Both the position numbers and the translations under genes were made by a program. This document shows positions 11,440-23,090 of a DNA stretch of 64,000 nucleotides, piece after piece (the stretch's first letter is position 1; every line of letters starts with the position of its first letter). Location: NCBI GenBank assembly GCA_030062745.1, contig CP099848.1:19331081-19395080 (forward strand), read 5' to 3'. The notes beneath the pieces are model-generated. The model did no database searches. It was not told the origin of the DNA and saw only the letters and a list, made by a program, of their open reading frames with translations. Source of the DNA: Capitulum mitella. Its lineage: Eukaryota; Arthropoda; Thecostraca; Pollicipedomorpha; Pollicipedidae.

Positions 11440-11736
11440 TATAAATTTGATCCGAATGGTTACTACGGTGATTTTAGGAATCGGAGCCCGTGCTAAGCAT
11501 AGTTTGTTGTACAGACTCCGCCTCCTACACCCGATCGAGCGATTCCAGGTAACAACGATTTTGTGGCGAAAGTTTGCCGTGGCGCCAAGGGTGCGACACG
11601 AACGTGTGGTAGTCAGCTTGACCGTCTTTGGCCGGTTGCCAACTGACCCGCAGGACAAATATCGAGCGCCGGGGCTACTTGAACCCGTACTGCCAGAATG
11701 GGTAGGCCAGCGTTCTACCAACTGAGCTATCGATAA
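11440..11736 (-). repeat. tRNA-derived SINE-like sequence with a degraded tRNA head
   Basis: The minus strand from 11736 begins with a tRNA-like head (11659-11736). It has an acceptor-like TTATCGA whose partner TCGATAT pairs at six of seven positions, then TAGCTCAGTTGG (a textbook A box) and GGGTTCAAGTAGCCC (a B-box-like T arm). The anticodon stem does not pair, so this is not a working tRNA. The unique sequence downstream on the same strand to about 11440, ending in an AT-rich stretch, could be a SINE body. A single tRNA pseudogene is the alternative, since no second copy was seen in the window. Confidence 0.5.
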
Positions 11737-14379
11737 TCGAACAAATTAGTCACGCAGTCGATAAAAGCCGGACTCCTACATACCTACTTGCTAGCTGGCT
11801 TGGTTCCCTTGATGCTCTTTATTCGCAGACTGTGTTGATTTATACCCTGGAAGTTGACCAGCGCGCATTTTAAATTTTACAAAACCAACGGGCACTTGCG
11901 AGCATTCTCTAATGCTCGATGCGCTATACGGATTTAAAGCGCAGGTCTGTTAAACATAATGCAGTACTTACGACATCCAGATTTTAGCCAACACATGACA
12001 TCCAGAATGTTTGTTGATTTTGGTTGACAACCAGCCGAGGACTATGGGACCACTGACTGACACACACTGTGTTTTATTCGTGCGATCCATGCCTGGTGTA
12101 CCTTAGATCTACAGTTGTATAGTTGCACAGCTGTTCTACGCAAGAACCTTGTGTTGTGTCTGAGGTTTAGCAGAACACGGCGTATGGTGGTATATAATAT
12201 GATTGACCGCTTTTTCGTCTTTAATTTTTTCAGTCCTCATGACACACTTGTACTTGGCATACTTTCGGCTGTTGAAGGTTCAGAGGAACCTGGTCAACAA
12301 TCTATTTCAATTTTAGCTGTCAATCTCCAGAAGAGTAGTATAGTACGGGAAGCACATTTTCCTTCTTGAGAATTCAGTAATCTGCATACGGAGGAAACTC
12401 ATTGCAGGCACACTGATCGAAGAGGCTTAGAAATTACTTCCAATTTTCCCAAAGCATTTTCTTTTTTTATGTGCTGTTGTTAGTTATAACAGCAGGGACT
12501 CGCTTCTATTCGTTTTACGCTCCTTTTAAGCTCTCCCGGCGCGTGTTTTCGCACCTGCAGTGCCAATACAGGACGTGGCGGCGGCTTCGCCAGACAATGT
12601 GAGATGAACCGATCCCCCGGGGCGCCGTCGGAAGTCGGGAACGCTGCGTAAGGGAGGAGCTCCAGCCTCGCAGAACGGCGGCGAAATAGGCGCTGCGGCA
12701 GTAAACGGAATCACCCGGCCATTTGAAGGCGTGAGATGTTGAAATTGCTGTGTCAGGGTGTGTGAAGCACCGGCAGGCGCGCCGACAAAACGCAGGCGTC
12801 GAGTAGGCAAGTAATAACGAGCCGGCGAGTACCCGACAAGAGGGCAGAGGAGGCGAGGGAAAAAGTCCTTGGACGGTTTTAACCGTATGACATCACTCCG
12901 CCACTTCCACAGGTCTGTTCCAGTGCCGGCCACCAGAATACGCCTACAGGAAGATGGCTGAGGGGAAAAATCCATAAATGTTGGAATTTGACGGTGCAGA
13001 TACTTGTCTGTCACCGTATGTTTTCCATTCGTAGTGGTTTTGTTCGTTTCCTTAAAGTGCATTGCGAGATTCTCATTCTTAAAATAAGTGATATCCTTTC
13101 ACCCTCCAATGTTAATTACCCTCCTCCATCGGACAGGGACGGAGTCGGAGAAGGACAGTTCACAGAGCTGGATACTATCCTGCACCAGGTTTTTCTTCGG
13201 CTGACGGCGAACGGCTTACGTCAGGAGCGTAAATTTTGCAATGGCCGACTTTACATCCTTTCCACGTCTCCCCTTCCCCCCAAAAAAGACGAAAACACTA
13301 TCATTTCGTTTGAGATCTGACATTTTATGACATCCTGTTGCATACAAGGCCTGACGTCCACTTTTCTTTTTACGAGCTACATTTGAGGCTCCTCGCCAGT
13401 TTTCAGTACGGGAGAGCTGGGACATGTGTTTGACCAGTGACTTCACATGACTAGCAAGATCAGCGACCTTTCAGTCATGTGAGGTCATTGGCCTTATATG
13501 ACCTCAAAATGGCTTGGACAAGCTATGAGGTAATATCTGTTTGTGGTTCCAGTGATAAAAATCATTTCCCCTTCAACATGCGCGCTGGTGGACGTCTGAT
13601 TGGGCATATCCCCCCACGTCTGATCTATTTAACCGATTGCAACGAAATTTTGTTAGAAGGAAGTCAATACAGCGATCTTACAATCATGACAAACTTAATT
13701 ACCCAGGGCATATTGAGGCTAAACAAGGTCAGACGTTGAAGTGGTATCACTCTTTTCTTTCTCCAAATCCACTGAGCTGACCACAACCACATTTTGCGGA
13801 AATTTATTCCGTATGGTGATCTTACATAACACCATGCGAACTTTACGTGATTCGGGTCAAACTGGCCCAACCCAGGTCAACATTCAAAAATGGTGCATTT
13901 TGTTAAAATCGAGCATAACACAACCTGGTGGGTCGTTAGGTCATGTCAAGTCATCCGAGGTCAGCCATGATTATCGAAATGCATGCTCGCCAGATGTAAC
14001 TGAGATGATCTGTGTAGATCGGAAGAAAAAAAATAATGTTAAATTATCACTATTGTGGATGATCACGGTTAACCTGGCCCAGTTTTCCTTTGCTATGAAG
14101 CATCTGCATTCATCATGCAGTCAAAGTTCCCCATCTCATTCCCGTATCCGATTACAAAACACAACACAACATACCTGACCTTGGCTGAACTCGATTGACT
14201 GTTTCAAGGCACTTCTGCTTGAGAGTAAGTATTAGTGCTGATTATCGGAATTCGAATCCCAGTTTTTCCAAGTCTGTCCAGTTTCCGAATCGGAAATGGG
14301 TTGGACATCTGCATTTTGTTCCTCTACAAAGTGGCTGAAATATGACAACAGTGGTATTTTGGGCGGCTGCGTCCCTCCC
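11737..14379. other. Unassigned sequence with a GC island at about 12530-12990
   Basis: No gene is supported. The 12526-13062 minus-strand open frame lies in a GC-rich island and has no recognisable motif. From 13480 to 14000 there are repeated AGGTCA/TGACCT words, resembling the TTAA elements but with no ends that I can define. Confidence 0.35.
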
Positions 14380-15208
14380 TCTGTTTCAAATGTCGTGTCT
14401 GTGTCTGGTCCAGGAGCCCTTATGCCTCTTCGTAACTTCTGCATATTTTTTTGCTAGCTGTTTGGTGGTCTCGGGCCGTCTGCCGTGTCGGGGCCCTTTA
14501 GTGCTCTCAAGCTCCTTTCACAGTTTCATGTATCTCTCGGGAAGTTTAAGACGCTCCTCTGGCAGCTTCCGGGGCACCTTTGACAGTGCCATGTCCATCT
14601 GACAGGCCATTTCGGCTTTCCTCCTGTCGTCCTTGAGGCATTTTCGCCGTCTTAGGAGCCCCTCATGTAGTAACAAGGACACTCTATAAGTCTCTTTCTG
14701 TCGCGACAGAGGTACCTCTGGCATTCCCGTTCCATGTCCTGCTAGTTAGCAGTCTCCATGGCCCCTCTCCGGCAGTCTCGTTGGATCCCCTGTTGTCCTA
14801 AGTGTTCCTTTTGTCGTCTCTGGGCAACATTTTTGCCGTCTCAGGAGCCCTCTGGTAGTTACAAAAAGACCTTTTGACGATTTCAGAGCCCCTGTGCAGA
14901 AATGGGACCTCTGAATGCCTCCGGTAGTCTTCATCGCTGTACCAGGGGTCTTCCTCCGTTACACGGGATATATCTGACGGTCTTAGGGCCCCTCTATCCG
15001 TATTAGAAGCCTTTGCTGGCGCTTCAGAGGTCTCACTGGCAGTCTCAGGGGGATCTTTTCTGTGCCACGAGCCCGCCTAACACAATCGGCGGCTTTCTGG
15101 CCGTCCAGGGCCCCCATACCGTCTCAGAGGTCCTCTATCGTCTTTGCCTCGCAGGGGCCCTCCGATCTTTCCTGCGATCTGAGGGGCTATCTGCCTTAAA
15201 GGGATCTT

Positions 15209-15261
15209 ATCTATATATATTATATATTATGTATTATATATTTAATATATATATTATATAT

Positions 15262-15317
<56 letters not shown>
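15209..15317. repeat. (AT)n microsatellite
   Basis: A stretch of over 100 bases made almost wholly of TA/AT dinucleotides lies within the diverged tandem array. Minor interruptions (TATTATGTATTATATA) occur in its first half. Confidence 0.95.
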
Positions 15318-15318
15318 A

Positions 15319-15358
15319 TAAGGGCAGATAGATTAAGGACTTAATCTATCTGCCCTTA
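15319..15358. repeat. Perfect 18-bp inverted repeat next to the AT microsatellite
   Basis: TAAGGGCAGATAGATTAA at 15319-15336 is followed by a GGAC loop and its exact reverse complement at 15341-15358. It abuts the AT run, whose other flank has a related CTATCTGCCTTAAAGG at about 15188. Replication slippage or a hairpin-primed duplication could create this. Confidence 0.85.
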
Positions 15359-16130
15359 GCCCACCTTGCTGTCTCAGAACCTGCTTGACCTTCCCGGGGT
15401 CCCCTGACTGTATCAAGAACCTCTAATATTTTCGGGCGCCCCTCGAGGTTAAGGAGGTCGCTTTTCAGGGCGCCCCTCTGGCTGGCCGGGGTCTCCTCAT
15501 GCCATGTTAGACACCCTCTTGTTGTCTCACGGGCCTCTGGCACTTTTAGCAACCTCATGGACCCTTTGCCATTTCGGCACCTTCTTGCGGCCCCAGGAAT
15601 TCATGGAGAGCTTCAGGCGTCTTTCTATCCAACTTAGGGACCATTCTGCCGTATCGGGGTCTCATTTACCATTCCGGAGGGCCTCCGACTGCATCAGGGA
15701 CCTTCAGTTTTTCACACAGGGCTGTGAAGCCCGCCCGAAGCCCATTCCAAGGGCTCCAAGAATATCCTAGGGTCTCAGTCCTCATATTGACCATCTCAGG
15801 CACCCTGTGACCGTTCTGGCGGTCTCAGGGGTAATTTGCCGTGTTGGGGCCCTCTTGTGGCCTCAGGGTCCCTTTGGAAGCTTCAGGGACTCCCCTAAAC
15901 ATCCCAGTGTCATCTAAACCTTCCAGAGGCCCCCTGACTGCATCAAGAGCCCGTCACGTTTTCACAGAGACCCCGTGAAGTTCATACAGGACCCCATCGG
16001 GACTCCTTTTAAGTCTGAGAAGGGTCCTTACGGGGTCGGCTCGAAAGGGGTCTTTTGACGCCCCTCTCGTGGGCCCCTTCTCAGACCTCAGGGGAAGGGA
16101 CGATTGTTCCCATCATTCCTCTTGGTTTTG

Positions 16131-16918
16131 CGCCTGGTCATACCCACGATTGACTTCTAAGTGAGAACTGGAGTGAACCGCCTTTGCTACAATTTCTTTA
16201 CCATATATCCAAACAGAACACAAGATGTTATGCCACCGTTTGCCAGAACAAACCAGCAGACAAGACTAAGAAATCGAAGGACAGACATTATCTTCAGCGC
16301 CTACACTGATGTCCGTTACTGCTGCGCCATTCAAGAAATACATCGGTATTTTCTTGGACAGACTTGGATCTTGAACAGTCTTGGACACTCACGCGACTTC
16401 CTTCTTGAAACTTGTTCGAATATTGGTTTGCATTCTTCGAAAAATAACAACACTAGCAAGTACATTAACCCGGTAGTTGCCTGGCTGTGGCGCCACTTTC
16501 GTCTTGCTTGGACGGAACATTCAACTTCCTCAACCCGTAACTCCAGAACCAATAGACCGATAACGCTGGTCTGAACGGTCATCGATAGCTTGAGGTCGTA
16601 TGGCCCCAACACTTGCAAATGCTTTGAGATTAGGATCACGGATGACTTCATGGGTGAAGGTCAGTCCCCGAAATTTCGGGGAAAAAATTCAACCTCGTTT
16701 AACTGCAACTGCAAAGCGTCCAGAGTGCGAACTAAACCTATTGACATGGCTGCAGATAATCTTCAGTTCCTGTTTAGACCAAATAATACCCATGGTCATC
16801 CAAGGTAAAGATCAAGAGCAGGGTTTAATTGGGTTTTTGAACATGAAGTTCTATGATGTGTGTTTTCTGGATCCATTTGGGCTGAGAACTCCATCAGACG
16901 CTTCTAAATAATCACGCC
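16131..16918. other. Unassigned sequence
   Basis: Open frames of 100-137 codons exist on both strands around 16160-16650, but none has a recognisable domain. No gene is supported. Confidence 0.35.
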
Positions 16919-17392
16919 TGCACGAGACAGCCTTCAGATGGCTGTCACGACGCTCATATTGACACCGTATATGAAAAAAATGCTATTGTAAAATTTCACC
17001 TATGATGACATTTGGTGAGTTCATAAGTTGACATACATAGTCTACATTACCCTCTCATGACAACGTGGCCACACTAACATGTCCATGCATATTCAGACAC
17101 GCACCAGAAAGCCGTTAAAAGACTGTCACAACGTGTACATTGCCACCGTGTTTGAAAAATTGTGATTGCAAAATTTAACCCGTTATGACCTTGTGTAAGG
17201 TTATGGGTAGTCTACATTGGGCTCTCGTGACAATGTAATCACACTAGCGTGCTAGGAAATAGTCATACGTGCACCAGAAAGTCTTCAAATGGCTACCACA
17301 ACGCGCACATTGACAACGGATTTGAAGAAATTGCTCTCATAACGTTTGACCCATGGTGATCTCTCATAACAATGTGGCCTGCAGTTCAAATT
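16919..17392. repeat. Tandem repeat of 170-180 bp, two full copies and one partial
   Basis: Copies start at about 16919, 17099 and 17269, each with a variant of GCACCAGAAAGCCTTCAAATGG. They then share a CACAACG.GCACATTGACACCG segment, a TGAAAAAATTG segment and CTCTC(A/G)TGACAATGTGGCC toward the end. Copies are clearly diverged (indels make periods of 180 and 170). The unit length is typical of satellite DNA, but the array is short. There is no coding signal. Confidence 0.75.
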
Positions 17393-17910
17393 GCCGACAT
17401 CTTGTTGTTCAGGAGTACTGAAGAAGACCAAGTGAAGATCAAGTGAACCTAAAAACGGCGAAATCGTGGAACGTGGCTGTCTTTATGGCAGGATTTTGAC
17501 AGGACCTTGGATGACTTCGCTGATTTATTTATTTATTTTTGGACAAAATGTGCAGAAGCGAGGTACGGAGAAGTACTGAAAGTATGGCGCGAGCGTCGTT
17601 TAACGTCCCCTTCCCCCCAGAAATTGGCGGGTTAACTTCTCGCAAGGTTTCGATAAAATCGGACGAATAAATATGCTGGAAAAGGGTAGAATACTTTAAA
17701 TTCATTATTACCGAAAGGCACATTTATCACATAGACTAACTTCCCACAATGTTTTGTTTCTGGCGGTGTGGGAGAACCTATTCAATACGCAACGTAGCGC
17801 CCATCCTACGGCCCGACACCTGTGCGGCCGTTCGCCGCCAATGATGGATCGGCCGAGCGAGCGGCCTTCCGACTTCGCCGGGGTATAATGAAAAAAGTTA
17901 CATTCTGTTT
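17393..17910. other. Unassigned sequence
   Basis: No gene is seen. The segment is AT-rich to about 17750 and becomes GC-rich toward the left end of the next TTAA element. Confidence 0.35.
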
Positions 17911-19126
17911 TTATCCCGCGCCCGACTGTGGGTCGGCGTCATGCTCGCTCGACTGGGGGGCGGTTGACCTCCCCCTCCAATTCACGCAAGGTTGGTCGCA
18001 CGATAAAAATAGGCACAGCGTTGGAAAGCTCGTGACGAGTAGAGCTCGAAACCGGTCTCATTTTTAATTTTGGATAATATGTAAGCCATTGACGCCCTAT
18101 AAATGTTTTTCCATAGCCGCCTGCATGAGACTGAGAAACGGCCTGGATCTCATGGGCTGTGACTGACAAAGTCTAGATGAAGGCACCAGCGGACAGGTAA
18201 AAGTCCGCAGGTGCCGATAAGCGATTAATCTCTCTGATTTATTTAATATGAACACAGAAACGTTGAGCTAAAGGCATGGCGATTTTCGTAACCCTGTACA
18301 GCTGGCGCCGCCAACGGAAGCGGTATAAAATTAACGGGAAGTAATTTCAACGTCCTTTTATTTTCGCGGAATATGCCATTCTGAGCGTTGTTTCTTGATC
18401 CTTGTGGTTCTTGCAATGGTTTCTCATGCTCAAATTTTGGAAAAACTCATCAGTTACCAATCTACACAACTAGTGGAGCTGTATTCGAAAAGTTTGTTTA
18501 TTTCCAAAATATGCAATTTTTTGAAACTTTTTGAACTTCTTGATATTAGTTGCAACTGTGCGAGCCAGTTCTGCCATTTTCTACCCGATCTGAGTCATTC
18601 ATTGCCGATTTTGATGGCAGTGCATTTTGACTTATAACAGTTATTAGTGACCTCACCCTAGGTCAGTGGTTGGGGGTCATTGAAATTTTGCCCATTGACG
18701 GAAATTGGATGTCTCGGTCTCCCCATACTCAATTTGTTTTCAAACATTCCGTCAATTCTCGAAAGGTGACGACTTATGTTGAAAACGGGCTTGACCCTAG
18801 GTCAATGACCCAGGCATTTCCGAAAAATCCGAGATGGCATATTTGTTGCATTAAGCAAAGTCTCCAACTCTTGAAAGTTTTATTGTGATATCATGTTTTG
18901 CGAAAAAACCTACACTACATTAAACTTCTTTGGACATAGGTCCACTTGACCTGACCTAGGTCAGACATTTTGCGTGACCTGAGGTCAAAAATTAGATACA
19001 ATATGTAAAAATGGCCAAGCAAAAGGTACACAGAGTTTCGTGGCGCTCTGTTCGTTTGTTCTATCGCAATGTCGGAAAAATCTTAGGGGGTGGTCAACCG
19101 TCCCCTTCCAGTCGGGTACGGGTTAA
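17911..19126 (+). mobile_element. TTAA-flanked non-autonomous element, family 2, copy 2
   Basis: The right end is GTCGGGTACGGG followed by TTAA (19123-19126). The left end is TTAT (17911-17914, one change from TTAA) followed by CCCGCGCCCGACTG. The termini form an inverted repeat (CCCG..CCCGACTG) and the length is 1216 bp against 1206 bp in copy 1. Alignment by eye holds throughout, for example GGTTGGTCGCACGATAAAAA near 17990. The TGACCTGAGGTCA site at 18975-18987 occupies the same place as 1364-1376 in copy 1. There is no transposase frame; a piggyBac-type origin is inferred. Confidence 0.6.
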
Positions 19127-22100
19127 AAGTTCAGAGAACAAAGTATGTGCTAGAAATTCAGTGGAGGAATAGACAAATTTTCGGGGATCTGGTTGAATGT
19201 CACACGCCAAAAAGCATGAAGGATGGGTAGTTCTTTACTCTCCACTCTCACCATTGCGTGTGTTACCCCGCACCGCCGGAGGGTATCAAATGGGGCACCA
19301 GCCTCGATTTGCTTGAATAACTTCTGAACCGTTCTTAGTCCAAACAATTTTTTGGTATCTTTTCACCAGTAAATTCTATATGCTGTGACGTCAAACCATT
19401 TCCACGCTAGGTCAGGTCATGGAGATATGACGTTATAAGTGAGCTTTTGCATGCATGTTTTCTCTTTTTCTTGCGGTGGCGTGAACATGCTTCGTTTTTG
19501 GATAATATTCGCAAATATAATGCGTAGATTATTTGGATTTACATAAGACACGGACCCTAAAAGGATATATGACTGTCGAACATCAACACTGGAGTTCATG
19601 CTAAATCACAAGCATGATGACAATTGGACTGATTTGCATTGTGGGTGATAGAAGTGGTTCCCTTTGACCTCTCCATCGGCCGCTGACCCTCCCCGTCGTT
19701 CATACCAAACAAACAAATCTATATGCGCCTCTTGGCAGTGTTCACGAAATGCAACGTGAGGTCATGTCAGTTCATATCATAGGTAAATGTTAAAACGAAA
19801 TGAAATGCATCATTCAACTGAAAAAAACGAATGTCCTTCAGTAGCAAATGGAAAAAAATACAAATGAGGATCGTTTCGTGGCAGCAGAGAGCACTTATTG
19901 TTCCTAGTCAGAAAAAAAGGAAAATGACAATATGTCCTGACTTAGCTTGACCTTGAACCAGTAAAGAGCAGACAGAGAAGATTTAATTATCACGAGATGT
20001 CATTTCAAGTCTGTGCTTGACGTAGTTAAGAATCCAAGCGAGTAATTATTGCGCTTTGGCAGGAGGACTACTGCAACCTTGTCTGACCTGACCTAGACTG
20101 ACTTTGACCGGATCAAAGTCAGGTGGTCCAAAACTAGTCATCGGATGGTTTCACTTCTGCCCTTTTTGTTACGTGGATCAAAACGGCAGCGTATAAGTGT
20201 CGATCTTTCGCATGTAAAGTACGACCGACATTTCACCTGACCTAGGTTGACCTTGGCCCGAAATTTTTAACATGTAACATTTCTTAACATTCTGGCATGC
20301 TTCGGATGCAAGAGATTGTGGCGTTTCGTTTGATACCCAGTTGAAGACGTTGAGACCATTATTGCTGATGATATGCTGTACAAACTGATGTCAATTTTTT
20401 CGATGTTGTGTTATGCGTTTACGTGATCTGTGACGTCTCAGTCACGTGCCCAGGGATAATGTAGTATTTTCTGAGTCGCAAACCTCGGGGATATCGATTT
20501 GTGATAGACCGGTTCAGATTTGACGGCTAGATCCTGAGATAGCAGGGGGCGCCCTTTTTTGATACCCGCATGCGGTCGCGGGCACAAAAACACGCCAGGT
20601 GGTGCTGGGTTAAATGATCAAACTTCAGTCCGTGATAATACGACTTTTTTGCCATTAACAGGGTGATAAAGCTGGACGATAGCATTTGACGTAGCCAGTG
20701 ACCATTAATCTGCCCTGGCCAGCACAGATGAAAGCACAACAAAGTGAGATTATTTTATGACTAAAATAAAGAACTCAGTCTTTTTTGCTCCATTTCACCG
20801 CATAAACCGGAATTTTATGGGTGTTTTGGATTTTTCGTCTGCTAACTATGGTTTCAACACAAATTTCTAGACTGAGAAGAAATTTGGATTGTTTCGAAAA
20901 ATTAAGTCACAACAAATGTTGTAGTCTCAGCATCCAGTTCCGTGCAAAGAACATGCAAGAATGAATGCAAAACGAACTGGTTTTCATGCCCGATGTTATA
21001 TTTTTAGACATTTCATGCTCGGTTTTCCGTCGTTACAAAGCTTGTTTTTACCCCTTTTTTGGCATAAGTGTAACTATGCTTTCATGACAGCGAGTAAAAA
21101 GATTTCACCATACCCCGAACTTTCCAAACGATGGTGGAAAGATCTGCCTGCAGAAAGTTGCTGCGCAAGTTTAACAAAATCTCATAAAGCTGCTTTGGAA
21201 TTGTGTTTAGGTCAAGACGGATTTTATTTAGAGACGCAGTCTTGATCGAAGTGCTTTGTGGGGCCGGTGGCAGCCCGTGCTCTTTTCATTCTCGTCAACG
21301 AAGTATTTTTAGCGCCAACTGCATTTAATGCTCCGAGGATCCGTAGCCCCGCGCCAGCGCGACTATCCTAAATGGACGACCATTTGGGTTACGCGAGCTC
21401 GTATAAACTTCGTGCGTAAAATATAGACGCTTCTGAAGCGGACCGAGAGACGCTGATCGCCACTCGCGTTGCGTAGTTCCCGTCAGGCCGCAGATCTGTG
21501 GATGGCGCCAACGTCGGCCAAAGTAATCAGGAAGGTCGTCCGGGAGACGGTCTGGCGAAAACTTTCGGCGATTACGCTCGGCGAGTGCGCATGACTTTCA
21601 CGGCGCGAACATCCAGAGGGAACCGACAGACCCAGAGGGTGCGATCACAGTTGCACAGTGTAGCCTCAAGTCCCTTAGTTTGTCGGGCATCGCTTCCTGG
21701 TGACGACGGCCGACGAGTGAAACCAGCGGGAGGCGCAAATCATGATTTACGGCCGGTTACGGCGCCGAAGTTAATTAATCAGCGCGGCACAGTAAGTGAA
21801 GTGTGAAGTGATGCTGACGGATTGAACGTCATTAGGCGGATCGTCTCCGAGCGCTGTGGTGTGCCATTAGTCCAGCCAATGCCCGGGAGACGTTCGAGCA
21901 GCCTTGCGATGTTCGCAGTCCGTGGCCCGCTGTTCCCAAAGGATCACCGCCAAATGGTTCTGCTGCAGAAGACTTTGCTTTGTGCTTTTTCTTCCATTAG
22001 CAGAGAGTGCCACGGCTCGAAATGTTCTCTTTGGTTTAGAAGTTTGGTAGCCCTGGATGTCCACGTAAGGTGCTTTGCGTCGTAGTGGATTGTGGTGGGA

Positions 22101-22271
22101 GCACCTTGCGCACCTTATATATGTAACATGTGACGGCTAAAAAAATCCTAGAGCCAGGAGCTGTTCAGCATACGGCGTTCCTTCTCATGTCAGCTGCAGT
22201 CCCTCGTCGACGCGAGCCTGGGTAACGCATGGCGCGGCGCCCTCGTCCAAACGGCCGACCAACATCTGACA
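19127..22271. other. Unassigned sequence downstream of the receptor gene
   Basis: No gene is supported in these 3.1 kb. The first half is AT-rich with scattered GGTCA/TGACC words near 19410, 20080-20110 and 20240. From 21300 it becomes GC-richer toward the receptor exon. Short open frames occur on both strands and carry no motif I recognise. Confidence 0.35.
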
Positions 22272-22277
22272 TTTATT
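22272..22277 (-). terminator. Poly(A) signal AATAAA for the receptor gene
   Basis: On the minus strand a canonical AATAAA (context TACAATAAATGT) lies about 47 bases after the receptor stop codon. This fits a very short 3' UTR. Cleavage would then fall around 22240-22262. Confidence 0.6.
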
Positions 22278-22323
22278 GTATCACATAGAACAGACAAGAG
22301 TGGGTGGGATCAGCACCTGAGTG

Positions 22324-23075
22324 TTACGTTACCGGACTGAGGTCGGACGGGGCCGGCGCCGGCCGCCCGTTCATTTCCTCCAGCCCGATCATCTTCATGT
22401 CCGACCAGCGCTCCTGCTTCGGCTGCCGGTTCAGAAACTGGCCCTTGAGCAGGTTGACGCGCATCGGCCGGCCGGGGCTGCGCGGCTTGGCCGGCGCCGG
22501 CAGCGGCGGCACCACGAGCGTGACCGTGTGCTCGGTGGGCGAGGCCGGCTCGCGCGGCGCCTGCTCCAGCTCGGAGCCGAGCTGGCTGCCGCCCGGCCGG
22601 CTGACGAGCGCGCTCACCTGCGACACGTCCGACGAGAGCGAGCTGCGCCGCCGCTGGTACACCTGGCTCACCACGCTCTCGCGCCGCAGCTCGGTCGGGT
22701 ACGAGTGACGCCGCATGTAGATGTCGTGGTACGGGTCGCGCTGCCAGCACCGGTGGCACAGCACGCACGCCAGGATCGAGCGGAACGCGTAGCGGAAGTC
22801 GCGGTTGAAGTACGCGTAGATGACCGGGTTCAGCGTCGAGTTGAAGTAGCCAATCCAGAAGAGCAGCGCCACCACCAGGTCCGGCGTCTGGCAGTCGCGC
22901 TCGCCGCACAGGCTGACGATGATGTACCACAGGAAGAACGGCAGCCAGCAGAACAGAAACGCGCCCATCAGGATGCCCAGCGTGCGCATAGCCTTGCGCT
23001 CGCGCCTCAGCTTGTGCATCTGCCGCCGACTGCTGTTGTTGTCGTCGTCGACGGCGTGCGTCTCGGTGTTGCCAC
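22324..23075 (-). CDS. Octopamine receptor beta-2R-like GPCR, 3'-terminal exon (TM6, TM7 and C-tail)
   Basis: This exon encodes the last 249 residues of a class A biogenic amine receptor at the plasma membrane. Numbered from the exon start, residues 1-29 are the end of intracellular loop 3, with a basic RRERKAMR segment at the base of TM6. TM6 covers about 30-54 with CWLPFF at 42-47. TM7 covers about 65-88 with [17 protein letters not shown] at 72-88, including NPVIY. Helix 8 is NRDFRYAF at 90-97. Cysteines at 103, 106 and 109 are palmitoylation candidates. The FLWY after CWLPF and the [12 protein letters not shown] run are typical of insect octopamine beta receptors, which raise cAMP through Gs. 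The basic tail has RRHS, RRES and RRRSS, possible PKA sites. A CCGGCAG acceptor sits just before 23075, and an earlier exon must supply the first base of the split codon. TAA is at 22324-22326. Upstream exons were not found. Family is sure; the beta subtype is less so. Confidence 0.9.
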
Positions 23076-23090
23076 CTGCCGGCGAAAGGC
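23076..23090 (-). other. 3' splice acceptor of the receptor terminal exon
   Basis: Read on the minus strand, TTTCGCCGGCAG precedes the exon. It is only moderately pyrimidine-rich. The receptor frame stays open a little further upstream, but that sequence (a run of Arg, Pro and Ala codons) does not resemble loop 3. I place the junction after this AG because the downstream residues begin a loop-like acidic and Asn/Ser segment before the conserved TM6 base. The intron is phase 1. Confidence 0.55.

Larger units (their letters stand above)
14380..16130. repeat. Highly diverged short-unit tandem array
   Basis: Across about 1.7 kb, variants of CTCAGGGGCCCTCTGGCAGT recur every 20-30 bases (for example near 14650, 14838, 14990, 15045, 15125, 15160, 15830 and 15860). 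Each unit has a CAGGGG/CAGAGG core, a following CCC(T/C)CT and a spacer ending in CCGTCT or GGCAGT. Copies are only loosely alike and spacing varies, so this is an old array. It is split by the AT microsatellite at 15209-15317. Apparent open frames inside it are by-products. Confidence 0.6.

Noticed and set aside
14221..14270. B-box-like TTCGAATCCC
   Set aside because: No matching A box or stem structure on either strand; treated as chance.
15013..15321. Open frame ending in a Tyr/Ile run
   Set aside because: It runs through the AT microsatellite and the diverged tandem array; composition alone explains it.
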